A stretch of 64,000 nt of DNA from Mantis religiosa (lineage: Eukaryota > Arthropoda > Insecta > Mantodea > Mantidae), in assembly GCA_030765055.1 (NCBI GenBank), contig CM060953.1, positions 180,917,239-180,981,238 of the forward strand, written 5' to 3'. Of this stretch, positions 21,490 to 34,779 are shown one piece after another. Numbering within the stretch: position 1 is the stretch's first letter; every line of letters begins with the position of its first letter. The notes under the pieces were generated by a model. That model worked only from the letters and a program-made list of their open reading frames with translations, was not told the origin of the DNA and ran no database searches. A program made the position numbers and the translations under genes.

Positions 21490-22806
21490 CGAGGGCTGTT
21501 CAATAAAGAATGATCACAATTTTTTTTGACAACGTACCTTTACTCATCCTCATAATTTTGATGGTCCTTCTCAAAATAGTCTCCCCTGAATGTGATGCAC
21601 TTGTCCCAGCGTTTCTGCCAGTCTTCAAAGACATGCTGGAAACCATTTTTGAGAGATCCTTCAAAATCGCCTCCGCAGCCTTCACCACTGCTTCTGATGA
21701 TGGATAATGCCTCCCACGAAGGCGTTTCTTCAAGTTAGGGAATAGAAAAAAGTCACATGGGGTTAAATCCGGACTATAGGGAGGGTGAGGAATGCACTTC
21801 ACGTTGATTTTTGCAAGATATTCAGCAACAACATTGGCAATATGCGGCCACGCATTATCGTGGCGCAGCATCCAGCCTGCTTCACGGAAATGTGGTCTTT
21901 TACGCCTGATATGGACTTGCAATGTTTTCAGGACATCCCTGTAGTATTGTCCAGTAACTGATGTGTGTGCAGGTACAACATGCTGATAACATTACATGAA
22001 TATCAAAGAATGTAATGACCATAACTTTCCCAGCAGAAGCAACTACTTTTGCTTTTTTGGGTGTTGGTGATGAAGGAGATTTCCACACTGAGCTTTGCTG
22101 TTTGCTCTCAGGATCAAAATGATGTAGCCAAGTTTCATCAGCGGTGATTAGTTTTGAAAGACACTCCGGATCTTCCTGTGACATCAACTTTAACTGCATG
22201 CTGACCTGCATGCGAATGTCATTTTTTTCGGGAATCAACAGTCTTGGAACCCATCGCGCACAAACACGTCTCATGTGTAATGTTTCTGTCACCAACGTGT
22301 GGGGTGGCAGCCAATAAAGTGTTTAGTGTTGCAGAAAGTGATCTTAAGGTAATTCGTCGAACCTCTCTCACAATGGCAGCAGCGGTGTTGATGTTTTCTT
22401 CCGTAAGAGCAGTAACTGGAGCACCGGGTCCTCCTTCCTTTGAAATTGATTGTCTCCCCTCTTTCAACATTTTAAATCACCTTCGAGCTGTGCTGTAGGG
22501 AAGAACAGACTCTCCATAGGCCTCCTGTAACATTGTATAGGCCTCAACTGAAGATTTGTTGAGACGAAAGCTGAATTTCAAAGCCACATATTGTTCCTCG
22601 CGTGTTACCTCCATTGTAGCGGTAGGCGATACTAAACATGTTTGAACTTGCCTGGTTCTCACAGGCGGGAACCAGGAGTACCAACAATGAAACTACTACG
22701 ACGTGTTTGTTTCACATTAAGATAACAGAATATAATAAGATGGAATTTTAGTGCGAAAAATTATTACCGTAAAAAAGTATGATCATTCTTTATTTAATAG
22801 CCCTCG
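21490..22806 (-). mobile_element. Full-length DD34D mariner, 1317 bp, inactivated
   Basis: Left end CGAGGGCTGTTCAATAAAGA; the right end reads, complemented, CGAGGGCTATTAAATAAAGA. TA lies on both sides (21488-21489, 22807-22808), the target duplication of all mariners. About 28 bp terminal repeats bracket a transposase gene on the minus strand. This is the only copy here with both termini and the full coding length, so it serves as reference for the deleted copies at 12840, 40301 and 45116. Confidence 0.95.
21500..22614 (-). pseudogene. Mariner transposase with several frameshifts
   Basis: Frames in order on the minus strand: MEVTREEQYVALKFSFRLNK (start, ATG near 22614; first helix-turn-helix region), the segment VRRITLRSLSATLN (second helix-turn-helix), LMSQEDPECLSKLITADETW (first Asp), RHDNAWPHIANVVAEYL (second Asp), YSPDLTPCDFFLFPNLKKR (third Asp, 34 residues on). 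The halves lie in different frames, with breaks near 22470, 22250 and 21920, and near 21655 where an A-run shifts the C-terminal FEDWQKRW sequence out of frame. It would have cut and pasted the element at TA sites. As it stands it is dead. Confidence 0.9.
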
Positions 22807-22808
22807 TA

Positions 22809-23844
22809 TTATTTTAAATAGTCTTTCGAGATCTATGCAGTAGCTTTTTGTCTTATTTGTAATGGTTAACCTTGTATAAAATTATGCAACATTCCTTCCG
22901 AATGAAGATAACTTCAGAGATTTTCATAAAATGCAAGATATACACTTTATTTGTCAAGAAAATGCTTTAAACGCAATTGGTATTTAAACAAAAGTGTTAG
23001 CAACTTTTTGAAAAAATAAAAATTTAGAAAAATGTTCCATATTAAAGATTACTTTGGGGTAGAGGTCTTTTCTTCAATTTTTGGATAGAGTAGGAACTTT
23101 TCCGTAATGTAAATACAAGTAGAGATTGCCATGTTCTTTGTTCACCCTTGTGAGGTTTATCTGTAACATGGGCTGCCATTAAAACCATTAGCCAAACATC
23201 TGTAGCCGATACGAGTAAAACGTTCTTGTCATTAGCAGCTCTGCAGAAGCCTGATCGATAACATTTGTCATGTTCCTCATGTTTTAATAAGTTACCTAAG
23301 ATAACGTGTCACTCAAAACACGAAGCGGTCACGCAATAACCTGCAAGTTTTCTTTCCTATAGCTTTACTAGTCAGTGCGTGAAACGTCCCAGAAGTCAAA
23401 ACTCCTAGCTCGAGGGTTGTATTAGAACCAACTGTATTGTTTAATGACTTAGCATGTTTGCCTAGAGTGGCCAGCGTTCTGGTTTCTCAACCGAGCGGTC
23501 CCGGGTTCGAGAGATTTGGGGAATTTTTGTTCCCTAACCTCCATAGTTTGTTCAGTGACAAAAAAAAAACAAAAGACGAAGTTCACTTTGAACATCAAAA
23601 TCTTTAGCACAATGCTAACCTACAATTACCTCTTTTTCACAGGTTAGACATCTGTCTTCAATATTTATGTCTCTTTAACTTGCAACGACTTGCTCTGCTA
23701 GTACTCTCCTTTTGCCTCCCACGCGGAGCTGCACGCCGACTCCTCACCACTGCACTTTGACTGGAAGCCCGAAACACACACAAACTCTAAACCCACTAGG
23801 CCTTGCATCGGCTCGAGCTACAAGAAACTTCTGTGCCCATCCCT
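22809..23844. other. No gene; small tRNA-like piece near 23453-23530
   Basis: GTGGCCAGCGTTCTGG..CGGTCCCGGGTTCGAG at about 23468-23514 resembles the head of a SINE, but the copy is too short to assign. The rest shows nothing. Confidence 0.4.
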
Positions 23845-24035
23845 GTAGCGTGCCTGCTTCACGTTCAAGAGGTCCTGAGTTCAAATCTCGGTCAGGGTGG
23901 ATTATCTGGATAAGAGTTTTTTCTGGGGGTTCCCCCTATCCTGAAAGATGAATCTCAGGTAACTCTAAGCTCTATGTACCCTGGACTCATTTGAGTATCC
24001 TTTCACCCATTTAATTCATCGTCTGATATGACTTA
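23845..24035 (+). repeat. S1 SINE
   Basis: From CTGTAGCGTGCCTGCTTCAC through GAGTTCAAATCTCGGTCAGG to TCGTCTGATATGACTTA. The extreme 5' end and the tail are lost. Confidence 0.85.
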
Positions 24036-24647
24036 AAAAGACATGTTTGTTGTATAAAGTTAAAACTGTTATTGTTAAAAAAATAAAGTAGCACGTTTTA
24101 TTTTATAGCAATCAATTGTGAATTAAATTATTAAACTGTAAATCCAAAACAGTACTTAATATCAAGAAAAGGGCTTTTATGTCTCATCCACCTTAAAGAA
24201 AATATATATGCAAGGTTTTAAACTAAATTGAAGAAAAACTATCATGAGATATACTTCAAGATTGCAGAAGGTAAGAAAACAATGTAAAGAGGGGGGAAGA
24301 TTTTTAGGTATCTTTAAATGACGAAAAGTGCAAAACCTCAATTGAATTTACAACATTTGAAGATCTTTTTCAGTGAAAATGTTGAAAACGTGATATATTT
24401 TTTAAGAAAATAAAAGTATCTTAGTGATTCTCGATTTCGAGTAATATTTTATAATACATATTTTAAATCTGGATGCAATCGATATTAGATTGGGAGTAAA
24501 TTATTTGAAGAACTTTCCAAATATTTGTTTTTGGCTTTTTAACACAGAATATACAGCTTAAAAGTTAGGATTACTTGTTGCAGTTGTAAATAAAGCAATT
24601 TTATCTGAGAATTGGTGGTAATAAACACGCAAGTCAAGCATGTGTGT
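24036..24647. other. No feature recognised
   Basis: AT-rich. Nothing identified. Confidence 0.4.
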
Positions 24648-24712
24648 GTGTTCAAGAGGTCCCGGGTTCGAATCTTGGGTCAGGGTGAGTTATCTGGATA
24701 AGTTTTTTTTTT
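24648..24712 (+). repeat. S1 SINE fragment
   Basis: Only the B-box segment (TTCAAGAGGTCCCGGGTTCG) to GTTATCTGGATAAG followed by a T-run. Confidence 0.75.
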
Positions 24713-26835
24713 TATCTCTCTTGCCGTAGAGATGAAGAGGGACATACCAAAATGTCCACTGCACGTTTGCGATATAAAAACTAATCTCTGTAATGGTTTA
24801 ATACGCTCTGCTCTACGAAAGATGAGATGGACAGGTCTTTATTGTAGAAATGGTCCAGTCTGACAAATCTCTTAAGGTATATTTTAGGTTTTAGAAAAGA
24901 TGTGCAGAAATTGAATGCTGACGACGTCATCTTTTAGTTCTTGAATCTTTATCATGGGTTCCACTCTGTGAAAATGTTTATCAGGATGTACTTTTGAGAG
25001 TTTTATGCCCAATTTTTTATTTATGGGGCATTCTATTTCGATTTTGGGAGTCAGTGTTTTGTTATCATCTTGCTCTTCACGTCTTTATTTAGTAACTTTC
25101 ATTTACTTCCAGTACCTCTGTTAAGAGTTATAATTGGCATTTTACGTAAGGTTATCTTTTAAAACAGAATTTTAAGTATTCGATTGAGAAATTATAATCT
25201 AGTGATGTTAAACCGTGTCTCATATGTGCTCATGACATCACATTGTCGCTCTACACCACCTCCTTCGTTTCGCACATGAACCATTTCCCCTTCACTCACT
25301 CAAGTAACCAGGCACTCAGAGGGGCCTGCGGTTTTAGTTCATGAATGCATAACTCGGAGAGTAGTAGGTGTAGGCAAATCTTGCTTACCTTCTTTCGCTT
25401 AAGCTTAAGAGGTCATATCGTATCCCAAGCTATGGCTGAGAGAGGTCAGTGTTTTGTGTCATTGGTTGCTATTGTCGTTATGTCTTGCCATAGGCTCCGA
25501 AGTCTTCTTCATGCAATGAATTTTGAATATTCAGGAAAATCAAAAGAGTTAAGGGCACTTGAAATGGTGAATTTTGTGATCTTTTTATTCAAATTCTATT
25601 TTAGTTCAAGGCAGAACGAAAACTCTGCCGTTCTTGTTTTGCTTCCAGTTTCCTTGTTTATTCTGCTAAGCCATCATCCATCCAAAAGAAAAGTTTATCC
25701 AATTATCATCCTTTCGTTGAAGCGTCGAAAGTTTTCGCACTCTATGCAATATTGTACTTAAAATCCTCTCTAGTTACTTCTTTGCTATCTTCTGATTTGT
25801 GGATAATATTGTCAATGGTGCATCCGAAGCATCTATAACGACAGGAGTGCCTAAACTCTTTAAGACGTCTTGCGAACGTGAGACCTGCAGTTTAGATCCC
25901 GGCAGAACCGCTCTCGGTTTTAGATTTTCTTTTCAGTTCTTTTTAAATGCAGATGTCAACTTTTTCTAACCAAAATGCCTTTCCCAAATATTACAATAAT
26001 AAACGTTTGTAGCATTTTGCTTGGTCCGCTACCTTATCTCGATTCCTTAAGCTATCAGACAAATACTAGTAATGATTTCATCAGGATGTTTGTCTAGACT
26101 TTGGAAGTTACGCCCCCTTTGCGCATATCTCACGTTTGTCATCCACATGGTTTTGTTCTCTCGTCGAACGCGAGGAAGAGTGAACCTTTTGGACAAAAGC
26201 GATTGCTGTGTTATGCTTATACTAATTTTATTGTCTGTACGAGTGGTAAATACGGGTCTCCCTCGTGTCGACGGCAAGGGGGAAGCCTGTACCAGTCCAA
26301 AGGGACGCCTTCTAAAACCGGTCAATACAACTGCAACCTCGGGGACAGATTGTGAGCGAGTGAGGGAGTCAGCCGGTCTTCCTTCATTTCCATCCACTAA
26401 TCAGAATGCGAAGAAACGCGCGTCTTCAAGATCCTCCCCGAGGTTAAGGGCCTTACGCTGTGCAACACAATACTTCAGGGAGTTGCGAGTTTTACAGATA
26501 GGCACGCCTAATTCTGTGGCACGCGTTGTTAAAGTGTCTAGATGACATTTGTAAATCTTGCAGTTTTTGCAGACATAGCTGTATAGTCAAGGGGTTTGCT
26601 GCTTTAATGTTACACTAGCATTTAACAATAAATTATAAGTGTTTGTAGCTTTTATATATCTAAAATATTCATTTAGTTTTATACTATTATTTATTTTTAA
26701 AATAAAAAGTAAAATGCATGTAAGTCCACTATCATTCTCATATACCGTTTCACCGAATATTTTACGTGCGCCCTCCCCATCTTATGCAGTCAATATAACC
26801 CGTCATCAACCATATTGGTGTTGAGTTGTAATTTC
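24713..26835. other. No gene recognised
   Basis: Open frames at 25345-25761 (138 codons) and 26072-26545 (157 codons, also open on the other strand) lack motifs known to me. A moderately GC-rich patch lies at 26240-26520. There is no convincing repeat. Confidence 0.35.
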
Positions 26836-26968
26836 GGTCTTTTTCCGAGGTTTTCTCTTATCCTGAAAGATAAATATCTGGTAACTCTAAGCTCTATGAA
26901 TCCTGGGCTATTTGAGGATCATTTCACCCATTTAATCGTCCGATATAACAACTTTGAAAGACGTTAAT
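26836..26968 (+). repeat. S1 SINE, 3' half
   Basis: TTTTTCCGAGGTTTTCTCTT, TCCTGAAAGATAAATATCTG and GATATAACAACTTTGAAAGA match the S1 body and tail. Confidence 0.8.
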
Positions 26969-27343
26969 AAAAATACTGGCGTATTAACCATTTCACGGAT
27001 TATTTTATGTGGAAGCTGTTAGGATAGGATTACCAGGGTAGTGAATAATACCGCCATCTTAGTACAGTACTACTTTATTCCAAAGAACATATATACAAAG
27101 ATAATACACTTAACCTCAATGAGATTCAAGAGAAAGACATTCCTGCACAGACACTTTCCATTGTTTACTGAGGCACCTTTGGCTGTAGTTGCTGGTATTC
27201 AAACTTGGAGCTTTTGGCTCTGAATGGATGTCCAGGCTATTTCTTTTCGTCTTAGCTATCACCATTAAAGTTTTGTGGTAGGCATTTAAAAGGATGTAAG
27301 AATAAGAGGCTGTGGTACATATGAGATCGGAAATTAACCCGAT
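26969..27343. other. No feature recognised
   Basis: Nothing identified. Confidence 0.4.
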
Positions 27344-28116
27344 GTGTATGTATGTATGTATGTATGTATGTATTTATTCACTGCAATTGGGTACTACCCG
27401 GTGGCAGAGTTAAGAATACAGATCAAATTACAATACTAGATTTACAACAATAACACAATAAACAATACAAACATGATATTATTTTAACTTTAGTCTCTTA
27501 AAACATATCTAATTACTTCTCTATTTACATATTATATACCATTATAATTTAAAATTTAAACTATAACCATCTAGATTTTTTTCTAAATTTCATCAGCGAC
27601 AGGAGACAGCCCTGAAAGGCTGCTACAGGGAATTTATTCCATTCTTCAATGGTTCTATTAACAAAAGAAAATTTTCCTACGTCGGTTCTGTATCTTCTAC
27701 CCTTAATTTTATACCTATGACCGTTTCGTCCATAATAATCCGGATTATCTAACCTTACACTAACGTCCGCCCATGCCTTTACACCAGCATTAGCTTTGAA
27801 TAATGCTACCAACCTATGTTTTTTACGCCTAATTCTTAATTCTTCCCATTTAGTCTCATCTCCTTTTATAGGCCCAAAATACTTGCCTCTTTTTATGAAT
27901 TTTATTGCCCTCTTCTGTATTTTTCTAATGGATCGATTTGGTTAGCTCTATACGGGTCCCAGCATGCTACTCCATATTCCATAACCGGCCGCACTAAGGC
28001 CTTGTAGGCAATTTCCCTGGACCTAGCGCTTCCCTTTTTCAATATTCTCATTACGAAATGTAATGCCTTCCACCCATTCCTAGATGTGGAATTTACTTGT
28101 TCGTCCCATCCAGCAT
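27344..28116 (-). mobile_element. Second copy of the CR1/L2-like LINE, 5' truncated
   Basis: The reverse complement matches the 1210-1967 part of the first copy nearly base for base, ending in a longer (TACA)n tail (27344-27371). It breaks off at 28116, inside the region after the reverse transcriptase. Two copies with the same 3' end and different truncation points fit target-primed reverse transcription. Confidence 0.9.
27561..28110 (-). pseudogene. LINE ORF2 C-terminal fragment, frameshifted
   Basis: Encodes the same C-terminus as the first copy (NPDYYGRN, RRYRTDVGKFSFVNRTIEEW). One A is missing in the A-run of the LEKIQKR codons near 27930, which breaks the frame, and the reverse transcriptase is absent. 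Confidence 0.85.
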
Positions 28117-28420
28117 GTGCGAATTTTATAAAGGTATCAATCGCGAGAAAACCTTAACAGTCAAGTGCAAACAAAGAATCACACAAACTCCTATAACTTT
28201 AGTCCGAAAATGAACTGTTCATTTGGCAGTACTGTGTCTTTTTATTCAATAACGTTAGTGTTCAAACAAAATCGTATGCACTTCAAACACATTTCCGTGT
28301 TTTTGGAAAAGTGAAATGAAACAATAATATTGCAAAAGTGGTTGGAAAATTATCCGTCGTTGAAATAGCCATATTATCTAAGAGTAGACGTCTCAAACTA
28401 TTAGAGTAAGATGTCAGTAT
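28117..28420. other. No feature recognised
   Basis: Nothing identified. Confidence 0.4.
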
Positions 28421-28640
28421 GTCCTCCTCGGTAGCGTAGATGGTAGCGTGTCTGCCTCACATTCAAGAGATCCCGAGTTCGAATATCGGTCGGGGTGAGC
28501 ACCTGCATAAGGCTTTTTCCGGGGTTTTCGCTTATCCTGAAAGACGAATGTCAGATAAATCTAAGTTCTATAGTTCCTGGGCTTATTTCAGTATCATTTC
28601 GTCGTCCGATATGACTTAATGTTGCAGGACGTCAATTAAA
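28421..28640 (+). repeat. S1 SINE, near full length
   Basis: CCTCGGTAGCGTAGATGGTA head, GAGTTCGAATATCGGTCGGG B-box, end TTGCAGGACGTCAATTAAAA. Confidence 0.9.
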
Positions 28641-28880
28641 ACAAAATAAAATACTGCCAGTGCATCGAACTCAAGCCCAAACCCTTACCAATCTTGTAAA
28701 GTGATGAATACCCAGGGAATACTCTTCTCATAACGTCAGATTGGTATCACAGAAGAACATATCTATGTTTTCTAAGGCCAGTTCTTTTTGATATCCTGGA
28801 AGTCTAGCCGTAATCTTTCTCGAATGACGCTAGAGTTGGAAATTAATTATTCCTTCTCCACACTAGCGTGTTTAATGCAA

Positions 28881-29015
28881 GGTTTTAATAGGGAGTCAGG
28901 CTAAAAAATTCAATACCACAGCCGGGATTTGAACTATGAATCTCTCGGTCTTTGTCCGGGACCCTTGTCCTACACACGCCTAGTGTGGAAGAATAGGTTC
29001 CATCAATTGACGTAA
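28881..29015 (-). repeat. S2 SINE, rearranged
   Basis: A minus-strand S2 body (GCCGGGATTTGAACTATGAA) joined to what reads as plus-strand S2 tail (CACACGCCTAGTGTGGAAGA). Probably a fold-back or chimeric copy. Confidence 0.65.
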
Positions 29016-29097
29016 TATTGGTCTATAGTAAGTCGCCTCAAGAGGTTTGTTATCTCATTGTATTCAGGACTCCTGGTGGAAAGTGTAATGTCATGCT

Positions 29098-29240
29098 GAC
29101 ATGTTGCCATGGTAGTTCAGTGGTTAAGGACAACCGGACGGAGACCGGAAGATCCATGTTCAAATACCGGCCATGCCATTGCATTTGTCAGTCTCACTAC
29201 CTATCCAAACGCCAGAGTTGTTGATAAAAGCACAAGCGAA
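29098..29240 (+). repeat. S2 SINE
   Basis: TTGCCATGGTAGTTCAGTGG, GATCCATGTTCAAATACCGG and the following body match S2 with substitutions. Confidence 0.8.
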
Positions 29241-30177
29241 TGACGTAGAAGGCCGACTACGCAACTGAGGTCATTTGCAACTAAAGGTATAGAAAGGTGA
29301 CTACAAAACTGAGACCATCTGTCTAACCCAACTTCAATTGTGAATTAAAGAAACCACGTGATGATGAAGTAACACAACAAGGGGAAGGAATAAATTCAAA
29401 TATTATGGAAAATTTCACTCTCAGTGTTTGAACATGTATGAATAGGGTTATTCCCTATTTCTGAACGCTAGGCGAAGGGTATATGGGTCACATGTAATGG
29501 AAGTAAGTACAGAAGAAGGCCGGCCTATGCACTGCTCCGAAAGAGGGCGTGGTCGCACATTCAATACAGGGCTTGGCTATCTGCCAACCATACTTTTTAA
29601 GTCAATAACGCTCCCTCCTTACCAGACCATGTCGCTAATTACCATTCACATAATTCGTGTACACCGCGCCGCGCCAGGAACAAGCGCTAAAGCAAAACTT
29701 CAAAATTCGCTGACGGATTACGCCAAAGTCGTGTTTTATACGCCAGAACCAATTTAAATCAACAACAGCTGCTGAATAATAGACCTGCAACAATCGTTTA
29801 AGTTCGATATAACAATTACGTGACTTTCGTTAACCTGTAGTTGACAAATCAATTTAAAAAATATTTGTTTTTATTGTCATTTAGCCATTCTCCCTGGTTG
29901 CAGCAACCCTTTTTAATGCTACTAAAAGTAAATTTGATACGTCAATCAATCAGTTTGATTTTAAACCTCGAGTAAGGGCTTATAAACATCGTCAGCATAC
30001 AAAGATTTATACATAATTAACATTTTAGATTAATTCCTGCGACGCTTTGATCAAAATAGGCTACTTTTATGGAAGCAAACGCTCTGATTTCGAAGATGGT
30101 GACAATATTTGCCTAACATGTACCATTTTTATGAAATGCGATACTTATGATATATTGGATACTATACAGTTGCAGTA
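29241..30177. other. No feature recognised
   Basis: Nothing identified. Confidence 0.4.
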
Positions 30178-30660
30178 TTTTCAAAATTTATTTTGTGATT
30201 TGTGAGAAATCCTTACGTGATAGAGAAAAATGGAAAAACAATTCAATTTAGCACATCCTTCGTATTTAATATGGCCTCTCTGATGGCAAATTTTCCATTA
30301 TTCATTTATTTTATACGTAATGTACGTGCTTTTAGTTCAAAAACGGTATTTTCATAATTTATTTTGTCATTTGTATTTATTTTGTAACGCAAGTGTTTAA
30401 AACAAAACATTGTTTTCAAAATTTATTTTGCGATTTGTGAGAAAACTTTACGTGATAGGAAAAAATGGAACGCATCATTCAGTTTATCGTATCCAAGTTA
30501 ATATGACGTCTCAGATCACAAATTTACACTCTGTATTTATTTTATAATACAAGTGTTTTCAAAATTATTTTTTGATTTGTGAGAAAACCTTACGTAATAG
30601 GACAAAATGGAAAACACCATTCAGTTTAACACTATATGACGTTTCACCTGGCAAACGGCG
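30178..30660. repeat. Three diverged tandem units
   Basis: A motif close to TTTGTGAGAAAACCTTACGT recurs at about 30196, 30431 and 30575, each time followed by GATAG or AATAGG, an A-run, ATGGAA and a CATTCAGTTTA-like string. Spacing is unequal (about 235 and 144 bp), so the array is degenerate. Confidence 0.75.
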
Positions 30661-30718
30661 AACAAAAATTTTGTTTCACAGGACAGTGTAATCCAGAGGA
30701 AGACAGCTTGGAGAGTTG

Positions 30719-30830
30719 TGACGTCAGGGACGAGGCCTGCAGTGCGTGTGACGTCAGGCAAGAGCCGTGTAGTACCAAGTTGCCTATATAAATGGCGCTC
30801 TGAGTATAGAATCTGAGGGTTCAGTCAGGT
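30719..30830 (+). promoter_or_regulatory. Promoter-like block: two TGACGTCA, TATA box, initiator-like TCAGT
   Basis: Two perfect TGACGTCA palindromes (CRE/ATF-type sites) at 30719-30726 and 30749-30756, 30 bp apart. A TATATAAA box lies at 30785-30792. TTCAGTC lies around 30820-30826, an arthropod initiator-like sequence about 36-38 bp after the TATA start, slightly longer than the usual ~30. GC content rises here. The first ATG downstream (30843) opens only a four-codon frame. I could not find a gene to go with it, so this may be a lost or repeat-borne promoter, or a first exon whose coding exons lie outside. Confidence 0.4.
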
Positions 30831-31734
30831 ATAGGACACTCGATGACAACAATGTAGCTGCCACGTACCAAATGAAACTTACATTTACAATGTGACTGAC
30901 AATTTATTGAAGGACAAAAATATATACAAGAAAGACTAGGCTGATTTTTACAAGAATGTCCCCGTAACCAGATTTCTGAGGTTGTATTTACTTGCCACAC
31001 GGTTGTATTTACTTGTGTATGTTTGGCTCGACATGTGTGCAAACATTTTTTTCCCCTCCCTGTTATAAAATTGGTTAAGTCCAAACCCCGAAGTACCTAA
31101 CATGCAATCTACCCCAATCTAACATGCAGCCTTCGATTTCAAATTTCCCAGACATTACGTCCTGACATTGATAACCTAGTTAAAGAAAAACGAAACAAAG
31201 TGTTGAAAAATGTCCACGTAATTCTGTTCAGAGTGGGTCTCCTTTAATTTGCAGAGAAAATTACTTTGTTTTATTTTATTTACTTTATAACATGTCTGAC
31301 CTTCTGATAAAATATGAGTTGAAGTTTTATATATTTTCTCATAGCACAGAGCCAAAATGTAATTGTTTATAAACGATGACCAATTGTGTAATTAAAGCAG
31401 TCAGCATTAATATTACAACACCCAAGATGTAAGTTGTACGTATTATTAATACCCAATACGTTTCCTGTCTTTCCTATGCTGTCGGAATCCCAACACATCA
31501 AACTGTCTCCTTCATTTTGGGCAGCAGAAATCAAGACAGTGACGTCACACGCTAACCTGCCTTTCGTTCGGGGGCATATTTGGCGCTTAGAGCTGACGGA
31601 ACTGACGTCACACCGCCACTGCCTGTCTTCCCCTGCTGTAATCTTATGGAATTAATGTTTTAGTTTTGTCCTCTATGGTAGAACTAAGTATATATCACTA
31701 ATTGTATAGCTGTTTACTTACAATAATTTTTTTT
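30831..31734. other. No gene; two further TGACGTCA sites
   Basis: TGACGTCA recurs at 31540-31547 and 31603-31610, flanking CATATTTGGCGCTTAGAG, which resembles the TATA-region string TATAAATGGCGCTCTGAG at 30787. No coding region was recognised. Confidence 0.4.
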
Positions 31735-31955
31735 TTTAAATTTACTTCCTCCAACGTTAGATCAAATCGATCGATGAATGAAATAATGATCATTTGAGTC
31801 CAGGGTCCCCAGAGCATAGATTAACTAACATTTAACTTTCAGGATTAGGGAAAACCTTCGAAAAACTTTTATCCAGATAATTCGCCCTGACAGAGATTTG
31901 AATTCGGACCTCTTGAACGTGCGGCGGGAAAGCTACCACCTACGCTACAGAGATG
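31735..31955 (-). repeat. S1 SINE
   Basis: Tail TTTACTTCCTCCAACGTTAG, B-box region CTGACAGAGATTTGAATTCG, head AGCTACCACCTACGCTACAG. Confidence 0.85.
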
Positions 31956-32108
31956 CACAATCGATAGATTGATTTCATGTTTAATTTTAATAAATGAATG
32001 TTTGGGACCCAGTAGCAATTCTGCAGTTTTAAAATTGCAATTAGTTTATCAGAATTGCCCCAAATAATAACACTGCAAGATATAATGCAAAATGAGTAAG
32101 TTTTTACC

Positions 32109-32321
32109 AGGAAATATAGGAGTCAATTGGAGAATCTAATGTAAGGACGGCATGTTGGCCATGGTAGCTCAATGGGTAAGAGCGACTGGACGGAAACCAG
32201 GAGAAATCCTGGTTAAAATCCGGGCCATGGCATTGAATTTTTCAGTTTGACTCGATCTGTCCAAAACCTTAGCCCATATACGGCTAGTGTGAAGAAATGA
32301 TTAATTTCCATCAATTAATTT
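32109..32321 (+). repeat. S2 SINE, near full length
   Basis: Leader GGAAATATAGGAGTCAATTG, head GGCCATGGTAGCTCAATGGG, body GACTGGACGGAAACCAGGAG, tail TATACGGCTAGTGTGAAGAA to CCATCAATTA. The B-box is altered (CTGGTTAAAATCCGGG). Confidence 0.9.
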
Positions 32322-33080
32322 AAATAATAAGGTTTTTGCTGTTTTAGAAATATTTTAGGAGAATTGTTAGGGGTCGTATCACAGTATATACTTATATACA
32401 TGATAAATATATAAAACCAACCAAAGCAAATAAAACCAACAGCAGCGGACACACGTTTTTCTTTACAGCTACCATTTTCTCAAGTTTATTGCACCAAAAA
32501 CGCTGTATTGGACCCTGCAAGGAGACTGGATCACACATTATTATTGGTTATGAATCGACGGACGTCCCCTATTCGCTGTCAGATTTCAAAACCGCCCTAC
32601 CAGAAAATCCTCTTCCCATTATTTTACACTTCGTTGTTTATCAGGTTTAAATTCGAAACCTAATGCAAACCCATTAGCTTTAAAGGAAAATAGTGATAAC
32701 ATTTGAGGTTCGACGTTAGTGGCAAAATGGCACAAAAAGTATTAGTGCAATGCATTACATGAAGTACTTTGGTGGGTACTGACATTAACGGAGTGGGAGA
32801 GAAAATATTGACGATAAGCTTTGTTGCTTTCAGGAAGCTATAAATCAAAATGCTTGTCGTATTCTTTTAGAAATGCTCTTTATGGCAATTTAGCTGTGAA
32901 CAATCGTAGTGTCCATTTGACCGACCAGAATGATAATGTGGTAATTATCTTGTACAAAATGTCAATTCATATTCATATTTATTGCAACTTAATACAGTGT
33001 TTGAACACAATTAAGCCATGTCATTTGTAATACATACTCTTAAAAGTAAACGATTAGAAATGTCAAAAAAATTGTCATTC
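32322..33080. other. No feature recognised
   Basis: Nothing identified. Confidence 0.4.
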
Positions 33081-34200
<1,120 letters not shown>

Positions 34201-34779
34201 ATCAGGTTATTACTTAGACGTGTGAGACCTATGAGATATCCGATTTATTTCATAGTTATTGATAATTTTGTTCTAAAGCCAATGCTGCAATATCATACTG
34301 TTTTATATATTGTTAAGGATCAAATACGTGGGCTATGAATGCAATAGCATTTCAAAATGCGGTCATTATTCCGACAGAGTGTGCAAAATAAGTTTTGGAG
34401 CCTGCGGTAGGAAAGCCTCAAACGATTGGATGTTGAAGAGGCGTTGGTTTATCAAACGGCCGTTAAATCAGGATTCAAGTCAGTTTAGAACCACCTTTCA
34501 TGTAAACAACAATTAGTAATTGCTATGGGGAGTGTTTTGGCGTGTGTCCATTGGCATTCATGCCAGCAGTCATCAGAATAGAGAGAGTAATTGACTGGCG
34601 AGCGATGCTTCAGCCCGAGTAGGGATTCTGGCTTATCTGTGACGGTTATCTTAGCTGGAATTGCAATTAAAGTCGAAGTGTAATGAATCTGAGGGAATGG
34701 CTCCAAACGGAACTTGTTTCTAGTTAATGTGCATACTACGTACAAATTTTGAAATAGAATTTAAAACTAGTATCCCGTT
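34201..34779. other. No feature recognised
   Basis: Nothing identified between the LINE relic and the tandem satellite. Confidence 0.4.

Noticed and set aside
26047..26545. Overlapping frames of 116 and 157 codons
   Set aside because: Open on both strands, no recognisable motif, and no supporting signals.
30178..30660. Possible CRISPR-like array because of spaced repeats
   Set aside because: Only three diverged units at unequal spacing in a eukaryotic repeat setting.
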